DNA of 64,000 nucleotides, from positions 248,001 through 312,000 of the forward strand of contig JAFCMP010000525.1 in assembly GCA_017506865.1 (NCBI GenBank), read 5' to 3'. The position numbers and the translations under genes are program-made. Positions 1 through 13,052 of the stretch are shown piece after piece (the stretch's first letter is position 1; every line of letters begins with the position of its first letter). The notes beneath the pieces were generated by a model that searched no databases, was not told the origin of the DNA, and saw only the letters and a program-made list of their open reading frames with translations. Source of the DNA: Tribonema minus (taxonomy: Eukaryota > Sar > Xanthophyceae > Tribonematales > Tribonemataceae).

Positions 1-152
1 CCGGATCCCATATTTGGGCCAGCCTGGCCCAATTAACTATTTGGGCCAGGGGGGTTGAACACCCCCCAGCAAGTGCACATTTGAAGTGTGCGTGTTCGCA
101 GCAGTCGCCCTTGCGTTTCTGGCGCTACGCACAGTGCGGAGGCCGTGTTGAC
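1..152 (+). repeat. Left terminal inverted repeat of the MULE
   Basis: Matches the reverse complement of 10824-10972 over about 150 bases with few differences. It contains internal small palindromes (GGCCAGCCTGGCC; GGGGGGTTGAACACCCCCC) that could form hairpins. Confidence 0.9.
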
Positions 153-415
153 GGCTCATTCTGTTGTAAAACACCAGCGGTCTGTGGTCTGGCGATGCAA
201 TGGCGTGGCTGGTGCGGGCAGCTGTCATAGGCAAGTGTTTCGAAGCGAAAGTCTGCAACTGTTGCTCTTATCCTTCGTGCGCTGTCTATGCTGTGGCGAA
301 TGCAGTGCTTGGTTTGCAAGAATTTGGAGTATTTCAGTCAACATGCAGAAATCTGCACCGGCATACACGGCAGCAGCAACCAGATTTGGCAGTCAGCACA
401 AAGAGCAAGCACTCA

Positions 416-456
<41 letters not shown>

Positions 457-3400
457 ATTGCTGCTGGCGGTGCTGCTATTACTGCCACAACTGCGAGACC
501 AGTGGCTATGGTTATTATCGCTGGCGACATTGTAGGGCGACGATAGCTTTCTGCAGCAGGCTGCTGTGCTCAGGTTGCGCTTGCCGTTCGTGTGTTGCTG
601 CTTTACCACTGCCAGTGACGCAGCTGTGGTTGCTCAAAGCTGCTTACAACTGCAGCATATGTGCACCTGACCTGTAGGCTGTAGGCTTTGTGGCTCTTGC
701 CTTGATATGACTTGAGACTGAGCTACTGCTTGTGCACGGCGCGAGTGCTTGTCCCATACTTGTTGGATCCCGCATATGGGCCAGCCTCACCCATTCAATG
801 TTGAGGCCTCAGAGCCACGTCATCCATTCATTCAGCACTGCCGCCTCGCTGCTGCTGCTACGTGAGCGCCAGAACTAACAGGCAGTAGGAGGGCTGGCTC
901 TGTGGCAGGCGCTGGCGGCAAAGGGAGGCCGCTGCTGCGACAGCCCCAGTCTCACAGGCAGTAGAAGGACTTTGTAGACAAGCGCGGGCGGCGAATGGAG
1001 GCCAATGGCGGCATGGAGACTGGTTGCAATGGCGAAAGCGCTCCAACGGCATTACAGCGGCGTTGTGTAGTGATCAGGTAAAGCGGTATACTAAAGGCTC
1101 TCAAACTGGCTTTTTTCGCTTGTGTGCTTTACTGAGGCGCTGTGTGAATACCTCTCCGTTCGCGCAACATTGCATTGAACCAGGCTCCAAACAGAGTTGG
1201 TTTACCACGTCAAGCAGACAAGGAGGCAATGATGCAAGCATCGGCTCACCACCAGCAGCAGCAGCAACAGCAGCAATTGAAACGCAGCCGCTGGTGCGTG
1301 CTGCTGCTGATGTTAGCATGCTACATGCAGGTTTTTTTGTGGTTGCTGCGCAATTCCCATATGCTCCTGGCCTTAGTCGCCCGCAAGTGCATGCCAAGCG
1401 CACTAGCAGTTGCTCTGCAGGAGTCGCAGCAGTAGCAGCGCAACGGTCACTGGATACGGTACAACAATAGAGTGAAAGCGCGGGCCAAAATAAATATAGG
1501 AACGCATGGTTTTTTTCGACTTCAGTGCAATATTCTGACGACCACATGTGCTCATTCAAGGTGGCACATGGCAGATGTTCTGATGCTATCTGTTGAAGAG
1601 TGTGATTGAGACAGCTTACACACGCACCTTCCGTTTACTGCATGTTATGGTTCCACTAAATGTTATGGTTCCACTGTTAATGTGTTCAGTCACTACCGTC
1701 AACGCGGTCTACCATACCGTAAGGCAATTATCTAGTACAAGTCTACACCACGTGTCGTTATTTAGGGGTACAGCAACAAACGATTTTTTGGAAAGCGTAT
1801 CCCACACGTGAAGACAAAGCTGAAAAGTGCCAGAGATACTGCAAAATTCAAATGTATCAATGCAGGCCAGAGCGGCTGAGTTGTGGCGTCATGCATGTGC
1901 ATGTTGATGTGATTGGACACGCTCCCGAGCAATAGAAAGATGAAGGACCACTGATTTGCACGGAGACCGTTGGGTTTGACAGGATTGCGCATGCTGGAGA
2001 CGGTCAAACATTCCCACCTGCCTCAGTCAATCCTAAGCTGAATGCGCATGCCCGTTGAGGTGAAATGCTTGAAATGTTCCAATGTGCATTGATGTTAACC
2101 AACGTCGAAGAAAGTGACAATGACCATCATGTGTTGTGGTAGTATACTGTGCCTAGTGTCAAGGAATGCTGGAAGATGGTGAAATGCTTGCAGGCAGCTG
2201 AAATTGCTGTCGTCAGCATGAACACAAATGGATAACTGGACTTGTCCACACATCGCAGCGGCGCAACGAGCAACATTTGCGACTCAGGCAAATGCAATCA
2301 CTATACGCTACTCAAGAACTTGTTGCACTGTTAAATGTCTTACAACACAATAGCGTTCTCAATGCAGTGTTCAAAACATGTTCGCATTATCACCTCACGG
2401 CCATCCTATTGCAATCTTATGCAGGCCCACCATCTGAGATCGGCTCCAAGCGAGGCACAGCTGCAGGCACCCTCACGAACTGTCAAATCGCCCTAGTACC
2501 AAGCAGCTGGTGTGCGCCACTTGCAGCGAGCAGGCCTGGCTATATGCTTGGCTCCAAGACAGGCAGGTGGTTTTGAAACTGCTCATGTTGCTTGCAAAGT
2601 TAGTTATCCGGAGCCTTTGTCCTGTGTGTATTATAAACACTGGCAGGTGTTGCTTATGTTGCGCATGCTGAAGGCATCATTGCAAATGGTGAGCTTGATT
2701 TATGCACCTGCAGAAGTGCAGGGTGGATAAGCATTATGCTATGCCCATCAATACAGCTCAACTGCAAGGCTTATGATTCAGCAGTAGTTGCTGTCATGAT
2801 ATATGCATTGCAATCGATGCCTTGTCCTGACCATCAAATTCATGCTGTTGAAATGATCAGGCTATTCAACTGCTGCTGTTGATCTAGTTAGCATGAGGTG
2901 CGTGCATGCATGGCCGCTGCTTGCGAAGAGGGCATCACTGGCCCCTGATGTGAGTATGCTGCGGATGAGATGTTTTTCTGTGACTGATGCACAAGTCCTG
3001 AACCTCTGCGGTCTGTGCTAGTGAAGGTGGTACAAGTACGCTGCAGGCACAAACTGCGTCCTTTCCATACGAGCACCAGCACACAGCCTGATTTTAGAGT
3101 GTTTCAGGTTCGTAGCATTATCAGTATTCGTGTGCTGCAAGCAGGAACCATGATCATTTAGCAAATTACCTGATCGATGTTATCTCTATCTGACGTCGCA
3201 GATGTCGTGGAGATTCCAGCAGCAAGATGGCGTGTTTTGCAGCTGCATATTCTGCATGGTGCCAGGCAACCATCCGCCCAAGTACTTATACCACCTGCAA
3301 CGTGCGATTACAGCACAGCGGATTTGCGCATTGCGCCCAGATGTGTACACACGCACTGTTATGTCAAGGCACACCGTTTTTTACAACAGGCACCTCATCA

Positions 3401-4326
3401 ATGCCCCTCTTTCTTTTCTTTTCTGCACAAATGCATTTCTGAGTTGTGCGTCCCCGTGTTGAGTATTAGTTTGTGTTACCATTTCAATTTGCGACACACT
3501 TGACCGGTTTCAAACTGTGAGGCCAACATCACATACACGCACAGGCGGCTGCAAGAGAGGGTGCATGCCCGTTCAGCAGGTTGTTTGGAGAACGGGTGCT
3601 CTGCTACACCTGATTCGATCATCTTTCAGTATTTCTCGCATTACAGTTGGTGCTGTGATCCTACGCGCATGACCTTAGTGTGAACACACATGCATGCATG
3701 CATCATGTTTGAGTTGTGGTCCTGTCAGTGGTGAAGCATCAACAGTACATCAGGCACATGTACATGCACGCACCTTGGAGTTGTCCTCGTGAACCTGATG
3801 TCAAAAGACATGCCATATAGCTGGCAAGCACATGCCATGGAATTGCAATCCAGGTCTGTATGCAAAAATTATAAAGGTAGATGACTTTGTCAGAATTCGA
3901 CATCAGGTGGCTCTGGCAGAGCCAGCTTGACAACACTTGGCTCGTGAAGTCATCATCCGTCGCTCAAGATGCCATGCACTGTTATGTCGTGTTGCAACAA
4001 CAGCACTAGACAAGCATACATACTCTGCTTTACAAGTACTAGCATGACATGTCATTATCTGCATTACAAGAGTAGGTGAAGCGGCTCACCGCAGCACGGT
4101 CACAATAGCAGAGCGGCTTTAGTTTTCACTATGCAGGACAAGGCTGACCTTACACAGCAGATGACAACGCAATGTATGCTTGCAAGCGGCTTACTTTTGT
4201 ACATGCATAAAGTTGTCAGGATGTGTGATCTGAACGCCGAAAGCAGGAGCAGTAGAACTTCAACATGCATCATGAATAATCTTGTGATTTAAACACACAT
4301 TAGGCATCACAACTGGCTGCTGATGT
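153..4326. other. Non-coding subterminal region of the MULE
   Basis: About 4.2 kb between the left TIR and the 3' end of the transposase gene. No open frame here shows a recognisable domain. A CTG/CTGCTG microsatellite lies at 418-455 and accounts for the Leu-, Ala- and Cys-rich frames around it. I see no second gene and no host exon. Confidence 0.6.
765..800 (+). repeat. Internal TIR-like relic
   Basis: GGATCCCGCATATGGGCCAG closely resembles the MULE terminus (GGATCCCATATTTGGGCCAG) in the same orientation as the left TIR. It may be an internal duplication of the element end or a relic of a related shorter element. Confidence 0.4.
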
Positions 4327-7300
4327 CTACGATTTGGGCTTCTTGCGGGCTCCGCCTGTGCTGCCCTTAATGCGTTTTCCCACCGTGTTCTGCGTACGCC
4401 GTTTCCTGACAAAAGGGTCATGGACATTGCCAGCAACCATGTCGCGCATTACCTCAGCCAGATACCTCATTTTGTCTACTGCCTGCTGTGGTGGCAATGA
4501 CTTAGCGTCTGCGACAATGGTCTTGGCAATCGCCCATACCTCAGCATGAGCCTTCTCAACATTAGTCTGCAATGGCTCATCTAATGCTGCTGCCCCTGCC
4601 CAATCACCGTCGAATGCGTGTTGAGTGACATCTGTGCCAGCAGCATAGTGCATTGCAGCAAGAGCCAACACTTTGGCCAGTGCTACCTGCTGACCAGCAC
4701 TAGTGGTGACGCAAGCTGCTGCCTGGGCTGAGGAAGGACGCAGCCACCTAGGGTTGGTGTTGCGGAATACAGCATTGGCAGCTGCAATGGCGACACGTAA
4801 GCATTGTGGCCGGCCAGGCGCTGCAGGATTTGATGGAAGAGGTACATCAGCCACCATTTGCTGCGCACTTGTGCCCGCCCCACCCCCCCCCTCCTTACCA
4901 TTCCGCAGAGTAAGTGTGTTCTGCATAGGGCTTGCTTTGCGAGCAGCCTTGAGCACCCGCTCTGCTGTGCTCTGCGGCAGCCCTTGCAGAGTGCAACCAT
5001 CTATGGCAGTGATGATGTCGCCAATGGCTACAAGCTCTGATGCCTCGGCAGCAAGCATGCCACCGTCCTCCGCGCGCGTGAACGCTTGTACGACGACCAT
5101 GCGGTTGCCGAATTTGAGCTTGACGCCGAGGCTCTCGCCCTTGCGCATGCGCAGCGTCACGTCGAACATGCCGTACGCCGGAGCTGCTGACGCCGCACCG
5201 CTTGTATCGGCAGCGGCGGTGCCAGCTGCGCATTCTCCAGAGCCCTGCTCGCTATCCGCTGTCCCCCCCACCCCCTGTCCCTCCCCCGCCGCCGGCCCCG
5301 CCGCCTCTGCCACCCCCCCAGCGGGGATGACTGTCACTCGCGGCAGGCAAGCGATGATGTGACGGCAGAGCATGCCTGTCCGTATGGGGTTCAGGCAGCT
5401 GCACAGGGCAGCGCCTGAGGCCGCCACCACCACCGAGTGCTGCGAGCACCCTGAAGTAGCCGTCGCTGCAAACCACTCCTGATTTGCAAACACTGGGGCG
5501 CTGCGCGTGATCGCTTGCAACATGCCCTCACTTGCCCTCCGACTATCATTGTCATCTAATGTTGCGTCAGGGTCGTCCTCCGGGGTTGGTCCTGAAAGCA
5601 GCAACACACGCGCATCAAGTCAGAGGGTGCTTTAGAAAGGGCTTGAATGCGTCCAGACATGAGAAGAAAGTGCAGGTGACTCTCGCATCAGGGCTGCCAC
5701 CACCCAGCAGTCCGCAGTGCACGGCGCCTCATTGAGAACCTCACGTTGATTGTACAGGGCTGCACAGGCAGACAACCTGAAGATTGAGAAGAAGGCAGGT
5801 GCGGCGTCTCAACGAGGCTCTGGTGGTGGTTGCAGCGGGCTGAACAGGTGAGAGGGGGTGAGAAAAATGCATGCAATCGAACTTCAAGTCCAGCTCAGCA
5901 GTGGAAACGTGTACCACTGAGGACATGAAGCTGAAGAACTGGTGGACATTAGCCTTCATTCGGCAGTGCACGGACTCATACAGGGTATGCATATACTAAA
6001 TTACATCGGATGATCATGATCCCTCAGTCAGGCGAGTCTGACAGCACCCCTTTGAGGGGGGGGGGGCCGGGGATTTACCAGGGCGGGGGGGGGGGGGGGG
6101 GGGGGCAGAGGTCCAAGATTGGCAAGCCGAATAAACCAGGAGGCAGGCGAGTGGGTCGAGAGGGAGGGGGGGCAGGGGCATAAGAAAGGCTGAGGGTATC
6201 GAGGATGCCGTTACCTTACTGGCTTTAGTGTACTCGACTTGCTTGGCACATGGACATGCAGTACTATAATGGGAACAGCAATATTTGCTGCAGCACTGTT
6301 GCTGTTGTCGACATTTCTGTAGGTGGGTGTTGTCGCCGTTTGGCAAAAGGGGGGCTATGACTTTGCAATGACGCCCGTGGTCTCACACAAAGAGAGGGGG
6401 CGTCTAGAATGGGGGGGCAGTAAGTCATTATTCAACAGCGGTACGGTAAGGTCACCAGGTGCGTGTGCTACATGTGCATGATGAACTTCGCAAGAAAACG
6501 TACCTGGACTGGAATTGAGACCTTCATCCGCAACCGCCACATGATACCGCGCTGCAGCGACCACCTCCTGGGCGATGTGCTTCAGGCAATGCAAAGTGCC
6601 ATGATGCTTCGCTACCTCCAGCAATGCCCCGTAGATGCTGCGCAGCCCTGCATCGACGCCCTTCACAGCCACGTCCAATGCGCGGGTGCTGGCCTCCATG
6701 TATAGCTGGTCTTCCGCGCTGTATCTTGCAGTGATGCGGCTGATGGAAGTGGTGAGGGAGCACAGCGTGCCCATTTTCTCCAGCTCTGCCTTCAGCTTGG
6801 CAAAGTAGCCCTCGCAGCGCTGGGTAGAGTTGATGCCGAGGGTGAGGATGCCAAGCCGGAAACAGAAAGCCCACCGCCTGCGGATTGCGTAGATGGTCCG
6901 GTTGAGGTATGTCACCACCTCGGCCTCAGCTTTTCCAGCGTGTGCAAGGCAATGGTGCATTGCTTGCCACGCTGATTCGAAGCAGCGCTCCGTGGGCGCT
7001 CTGGACGCCAGCCGCAGATGCCGCTTGAAGTCCTGTCAGTCAACAAGAATGGACAGTACCGGTGATGGATATGCTTGGCATAAACATTAGCATACACGGA
7101 CGAGCCTGGCCATGTCCACAGGCCAATAAGCACATGAAATACAGGAAGGTACAAACAGTACATGAGGCTCTCACTTCTCTTGTAGTTCTCTTGTAGTAGT
7201 ACATTTTTCTGCCATCGCTGCTTGTTGCCAGGCAAACCCTAGTAAATCGCGCACATTATCAAGCTGATGTAAGTGTATCAAGCACATCTCTGCACTTTGC

Positions 7301-10229
7301 AACCCTATATGCGCATTCTGTCAGATCAATTGTTTTTGAGTTAAAACATTGTGCACGTGATTCAGCTGCCCAGCACTTCCCTGGCTGAGTATGCGAGTTG
7401 CAGCATCACTGTTTAAGATGGCGCAGAACACGCAGTGCACGAAGATCATGGTTGCTTCATACATGTCACCTTTGGGTGTCAGCTGGCACATTCTGGAAAA
7501 ATACCATCTTGATCACTGCAGACTAGCCAGCGCTCAACACCAAAGACTTGTGCAAGCCTGACATGCAATGTCTCACAACGTGCATTTGGCAGCGGATGAC
7601 TAAAAAAAATGCCACGGAAGTTGGCTTGCCAAGATAGGGATGCACAGCAATGCTGGCTGACAACATTGCGATCAGATTGTTCCTGTCAACGTCATTTTTG
7701 TCACCTTTGGGTGTCAGCTGGCACATTCTGGAAAAATACCATCATGATCACTGCAGATTAGCCAGCGCTCAACACCAAAGACTTGTGCAAGCCTGACATG
7801 CAATGTCTCACAACGTGCATTTGGCAGCGGATGACTAAAAAAAATGCCACGGAAGTTCGCTTGCCAAGATAGGGATGCACAGCAATGCTGGCTGACAACA
7901 TTGCAATCAGATTGTTCCTGTCAACGTCATTTTTGTTCACGTGATGCACTCATGGCTAGGTGCTCTACACATGCAAACAAGGGGCATGCACTCATGGCTA
8001 GGTGCTCTACACATGCAAACAAGGGCCATGCTACTAATTTCCAACAGCTGTAGACATACATTTGACAGTCAACTTCCGTGGCGTCGGGGTTGCACTTGCC
8101 TTCCATGCAGTCCCCAGTCTTGATTTCAACTTCTCCTTCACGTTCTTGATGAAATGCCACTCGCAGATCAGGTGCACCGTTCCCGGCCATGACAACTCCA
8201 TGGCCGCCTCTGCAGCTGCATCTCTGCACAATAACACAAGTAAGGATAAGATTGGGTCACCAGCCTGACAGTGATGCCATGTGTAACAGGATAAGGGATG
8301 TGCGCTAGCGTATAGCACCGTACATATACGGCTGTGCAAGGGATGACTAAGAGCCTCGCTTCTTCTTCGTACATACCACGTAGGTGATACCTGAACTTCA
8401 ACTTCTTTCAATTTCTCGTTCAGCAGTGTAGCGCTATTGCAGACAGCAGGCAGTTGTGCATTTGATGACACCACAACCACAAGCATAACACTGCAAGCAC
8501 GTGCGGGCCGATGGTGGCAGCTGCTCAACAACAGTTTATGTACATATGTCTGGGTGACTACCTTCAGCTGTTCGCTCATGTCCCTGAAATCAAGCTGAAA
8601 GCAAACCTTGTTGCTTAGTGAGAAAGGATCATGACATGTACGCCGTATGCCGCATGCCACAATGGCTAAACTGCCGTCTTTATAACGCATATAGAGCGGG
8701 TAGGATACTTGAGTTGGCGTATATGTATATGCTATAGTATTTAATAACCAACATGTATATCAGTTTTGTTAAACAGGATACTCTTGCAGAAACAGGATAT
8801 GCTGCAAGCCTTCATACCTGTCTGTGAAGCACACTCGAGGGAATCGCCCGTCCACCATTTTCACATAATGGTCGAAGAACCACGTGAACTCTTCAGTGCC
8901 CTCTCCATCCAACACTGCCTGGCAGAACAGTCTTGTCCTGCACATATTGCAGAGAGATTCGCACAGTCTGAGTCAGACATCTGTGTTTCATGGCCCGCTG
9001 TGATTTAAACTTGACTGATACATGCTCAGCAATCAATAGCATAGAAGCCATTAGCATGACAGTATACGGTATACGCATATCAGAACCATGCATTCGCGCA
9101 TACAGTACTTCATCACCATCAGACATTCCTGCAACAGCGACATGACTCACTTGCTCTCGCCGTTCACGCCAATGATAATGCTGAGCGGCAGGCCATACTT
9201 GTTTGTGCCAAATGTGCAGTCCTGTGAAACACCCAAGCAAGTGGACAACAGAGACGATTCAGATTAGTGGTGCTTCAGAAAATGCAACAGTGATCACTCC
9301 AGCGGCAGTTGAGGCATTGGCACGACGACACAATCATGACAAAGCCTGCAAGCTGACCTAAATGCAAAAATATACCCCAAGGACGCAAGGATGGCACATT
9401 GACAGGTTTGTGACTGCACGTTCACTCACTACGGAAGCGTTGGCCGGCCTCAGCACACACACTGATAGCTGACAACTGCGTGCTTTGCATGCATCACCCT
9501 TTGTCACCTCAGTGCAGACCGACCGACAGTTGTGGCAAAAGCAAACTTACGTGCAGTAAGCGAGCTCAGCGACTGTGGGTCACCTGTTGAATGACATCCA
9601 GACCAAACTCCATGGCCAGCTCCACCTGCTCGCGTGTGGCCCAGAATGCTCGCTTAAACGTGCTGTCCTCCGAAAGGTCATGAGCAGCATACCCTCCTGT
9701 CGCCACCACATTGTTGAGCTCAGCAATGAACTCTTTGCTGTCGCCAGCAACGAATGCAAGCTTCGCCCTGACAGCCGCCGCTACATTGTTGAGCTGATTG
9801 ATTGCCTGCTCATCGAAGACAGCCTTCAGGTCCCCGCCGAAGTGGTGAGCGAGGACAGTTTGTCGCAGCATCTTTCCACACATGCTGGCGCGCACGCACC
9901 AGCTCCTGACATCAGCTAAGATTTCTGCTGTGAGCTCGCTCTTGGCAATGAGGCGGCCGATGCCATCAGGCCGAGGTAGCTGCTTCACAGCCATTGCATG
10001 GTTGTGACCCCGCTGAATGACGAGGGGACACTGATCAGAGTCCATGGCACTGGTGTGGCAGTGACCGTATGCTCCAGGCTATCAGTGATCGCAGCAAGAG
10101 GCTGACGCGCTGATGGCATGTGAGGCTTTAGAACTGCACGCCAGCTGCAGTTGCATTTGATGCACTGATTTACCACTGTCCGTGGTGCAGCATCGGGCTT
10201 CAGTGCAGAGGCCTTCTGAGGAGGGGCAC
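4327..10229 (-). CDS. MULE transposase with C-terminal SWIM finger and PDZ-like domain (6 exons)
   Basis: This is the DDE transposase that would cut and paste the MULE by acting on its TIRs. Exons on the minus strand: ~10229-9584, 9221-9151, 8937-8818, 8223-8100, 7032-6504, 5591-4327. All joins from 9584 onward are in phase; the intron after 8100 uses a GC donor. Read in order: a FAR1/FLYWCH-like N-terminus (CNCSW; RGHNHAM), the first catalytic Asp in DCTFGTNKYGLPL, the second in RVCFTDRD, then CEWHFIKNV, a candidate third acidic residue in TQRCEGYFAKLK, and a SWIM finger (CSCLNPIRTGMLCRH). The last exon adds a PDZ-like fold (about 5175-4905; SLGVKLKFG, IGDIITAIDG) and a basic tail (KRRTQ, KKPKS). 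In the first exon the CNCSW part and the HNH part lie in different frames overlapping near 10045-9985. This suggests a one-base shift or an unrecognised short intron, so the true start is unresolved. Confidence 0.85.
6085..6105 (+). repeat. Poly-G tract
   Basis: About 21 uninterrupted G within the last intron of the MULE transposase; a shorter G run lies just upstream at about 6056-6066. Confidence 0.8.
7464..7933 (+). repeat. 235-bp tandem duplication, two copies
   Basis: The block starting TGTCACCTTTGGGTGTCAGC at 7464 repeats at 7699 with only a handful of substitutions, so the duplication is recent. It lies in the transposase intron between 7033 and 8099 and does not include exon sequence. 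Confidence 0.9.
7944..8027 (+). repeat. 42-bp tandem duplication, two copies
   Basis: ATGCACTCATGGCTAGGTGC at 7944 recurs at 7986 almost unchanged, directly beside the 235-bp duplication in the same intron. Confidence 0.85.
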
Positions 10230-10823
10230 CTGCACAATGGCAGACTAGCCAGTATAGCGAGCTGTTTTTTTTCTTCAGGTACACCTTAAAACCAGCAGTG
10301 GAAGCTTGGCATCTGCACGACCTCCAAAGCTATCGTTTGGTGACCCAAACAGCCCTCCCTGAAGCTCAGCACCGAACTGCATGCAAAACGAACAGGGCAC
10401 AATGCGATCAGCTTGACACGATCTGCTATCTAAGGTCGAGCTGTGCCGTGCCACTCAGAAAACGCAGTGGCCATGCAGTGCGAGAGCTAACAGTACAGTC
10501 AAACTTGAGCCAAACTGGCCATGCCCGCGTAGCGCTGCTGTCCGTTGGTGTGTGTCTTTGAGTGTTGAGTACGCAACATGTCAGTGCGACTGGTCCACTC
10601 AAGCTGTGAAGCTTACAAGGCCGATGTCAAAATGGCTTGGAACATGAACCTGACTCCCTCATGGACATTGGTCTACCGCTGCAGATGGCAAGTTATGAAT
10701 GAAATTTGCAGTTGCTTCATAGTCACCTCGACATCTCCAGCGGTTGCAGCTAGCTCGCCGGAGGCGAGCCCCTCCATCTGTGCGTCACCAAGCCCACTGA
10801 TTGCTGTCTTAGCTGCTTACTCG
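10230..10823. other. Upstream region of the MULE transposase
   Basis: About 600 bases between the first recognised transposase exon and the right TIR. It presumably contains the promoter and any short first exon. I recognise no coding domain or clear TATA element. Confidence 0.5.
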
Positions 10824-10972
10824 GTCAACACGGCCTCCGCACTGTGCGTAGCGCCAGAACTGCAAAGGGCGACTGCTGCGAACACGCACACTTCAAATGT
10901 GCACTTGCTGGGGGGTGTTCAACCCCCCTGGCCAAATATTAATTGGGCCAGCGGCCCAAATATGGGATCCGG
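10824..10972 (-). repeat. Right terminal inverted repeat of the MULE
   Basis: Inverted copy of 1-152, ending in GGGATCCGG. Immediately to the right, sequence of the LTR-element fossil resumes. Confidence 0.9.
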
Positions 10973-13052
10973 CTACCTTTCCCCAATACGTGTTGCGGCG
11001 CACGTACACCGGGTACATTGAAGTGTTGCTCAATGTAGCGTATATCGTGCCGCTGGGATTTACAGTGAGAGCGGTGATATTTGCCTTAACACCTTTGCTT
11101 CTCATCATTTCTGTAGTCACTGTTTCTTCTGGTATGAGCAATGCCTCATAGGGCTGCACGCGCTTTGGCTTTGGTAGCAGCGTGAGCTCCACAATCGTCT
11201 CCGACGATGGTGCCAGTACAGTGTTGTATGCCATCCTAGCTGAGCACTGCTGAGGTTTGTCTGGTGCCTCAGTGCTCTCAGCGCTGCCATTGCCCTTGCA
11301 ACTGGCCAGTGCTGCTGCACGCGCACTCGCATTGTCTGCGCGATTCTTGTCGTGCATGGGGCGTATGGCCACACCTTTTAGTCCCCCTGAGAAGAAGGCT
11401 GGGCTACCGCCGTGATACGAGATGACTGAGCCGTGTGGGGCAAAGAAATCCGTGCCTAAGAGCACGTCCATGGGTGCGTTCACCACATAGAACTTGTCAA
11501 GAACATCTTGTTCTTAAACCGTAGCCATGCATTAACCACACCACTGATCTGCAGCGACGTCTTGCCGTCTGCCAAGAGGATCTCAGTGTAGTCACCTTGC
11601 TGAGGTGCACATACATAGCTGTTCGGGAGCTTGTCTGCAATGCGTTTGCCCATGATAGTCACGGTTGCACCGCAGTCCACCATTGCGCGCACATAAAGCT
11701 CTTTGGGCGTCTGTGAGTTGCTTTGTACGCGTAACGACGCGGACACAAACATCTGCCCTGGAGGCACAACACCGGCTACTGGGCGTATGTACTCCACGTG
11801 AGCCTCCGACTTGGAGCGCTCTACCGAGCTAGGCTCGCTGGACCCTACTGCAAGGTCCACATGAGGTAACTTGACTGGTTCCCTCTGCTTTGTGATCTCT
11901 TCTGTGAGATTCTTAATGGTCTCGGCCACACTCACTGGTGGGGCTGTGTCTAACTTGCTGACACCTGGCACATGGTCTAATATGCCTAGAGACTGAGCAT
12001 CAAGGCCAGCGCGCCTGAGCGCTGCCTTCAACCCACCTGGAGCCAGGCACGGGTCTGTACCGCCGCCGAGCTTCTTGCGAGCCGCTGCGGCCGCAATGGG
12101 TGGAGCACTGATTTCTGTGTCAATGTCCATGTCGTCTGCGCTACTGCAAACGCTCACAACTGACTGTGAGTCCCACTCAGAGTCAGAACCTGAGTCAGAG
12201 TCATCAACTTCCATGATGTCAGCCATGCCGGGCTGCACCACGGCCAAGTCTACCTCTGGCTCTTCCCATGCACTGCGCATTGGAATTATGAATACCTCTG
12301 CATACCCCGCATCATGCGCCTTTGCATGTATGCTATGCGCAACCGCTGCTGAGCAGTGTGCACTTGACGTGGGCGCTGCGTGTACCGCAGTAGCGGCCTG
12401 CACCAGCGAACCACTCTGACCAGCCAACCAAGACGGGGGCGGGCAGTCAACTGAATGCTGCAACATCGACTCTGATGTGCGGCTAACGCAGTACTCGTCG
12501 TCCGTGCAGTCATGGTGTTTCGGAAGCCTAAGGCTTGTCATGGCCGTTAACACTTGCAATGCTAGCCTTTTGACGACGATTCTGCGATATATCTCTGTAT
12601 ATCTTGGGCAAATTCAGGCATTGCCCATCAAGGTTGACTTACACATGTGTTTGGGTAGCATACGCGCTACCTTGCATCGCTCCTTGCCACTTTGCACTAC
12701 TGGCACTTGTGACGCGACGGGCGCTGTACGTGGCACGACTGGCACACGCGGCGCAACTTGACTATCTGCACCCTGACGCGGCGGCGCCACGAGCGACTTA
12801 GCTGGGGCTTTCTTGGCCTTCGCTGGTGCGGTATAGTTGTGTCGGAGCCTCCGGCCTACTAGCTGGCGGCGCGGAGCTCTTAGACGTACTAGCCACTGGT
12901 GCCACCTCAGGCGCACTCAGGGCCTGCGCACTGCGCGCGACTGACATCTTGGTCGGCTTGCTATGCACGACCTTCTTAAGGCCTGCAACTCCCGCAGAGC
13001 GGTGGCTACGGCCTTGGGCGACTTGGTACCTATGTTCTCCAAGTTCCAGGTT
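10973..13052 (-). mobile_element. LTR-retroelement fossil, retropepsin side (broken)
   Basis: Minus-strand fossil of an LTR retrotransposon, probably Ty3/gypsy-like. An aspartic protease (retropepsin) region lies around 11400-11800, with the active-site motif DCGAT and a downstream VLLGTDFF motif, preceded by a Ser/Asp-rich, presumably gag-side region towards 12900. The reverse transcriptase and integrase would lie beyond the MULE, outside the window. The copy is broken, with at least a few interruptions, and no LTR is visible. It is older than both the MULE and the non-LTR element, which are inserted into it. Confidence 0.7.
13021..13052 (+). repeat. Target-site duplication, left copy (32 bp)
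   Basis: Identical over 32 bases to 18581-18612 (begins ACTTGGTACCTATGTTCTCC). The two copies bracket the non-LTR retrotransposon exactly. Confidence 0.95.

Larger units (their letters stand above)
1..10972 (-). mobile_element. Mutator-like (MULE) DNA transposon, apparently complete
   Basis: The first ~152 bases reappear as an inverted copy at 10824-10972, with the same CCGGATCCCATATTTGGGCC end and a few small differences. Between them lies a spliced transposase with the MULE order: N-terminal zinc-binding region, DDE domain, SWIM finger. Long TIRs with an internal spliced gene are typical of MULEs. The window opens exactly at the left TIR, so the left target-site duplication (usually 9-11 bp in this family) cannot be seen. 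On the right the element abuts pol-like sequence of an LTR-element fossil, so it inserted there. The exons from the DDE core onward join in phase without interruption, so this copy may be autonomous and young. Strand is given by the transposase. Confidence 0.85.

Noticed and set aside
418-455. CTG repeat giving poly-Leu/Ala/Cys peptides
   Set aside because: Simple microsatellite in the non-coding part of the MULE.
7464-8027. CRISPR-like array
   Set aside because: Only two copies each of a 235-bp and a 42-bp unit without spacers, in a eukaryotic transposon intron.
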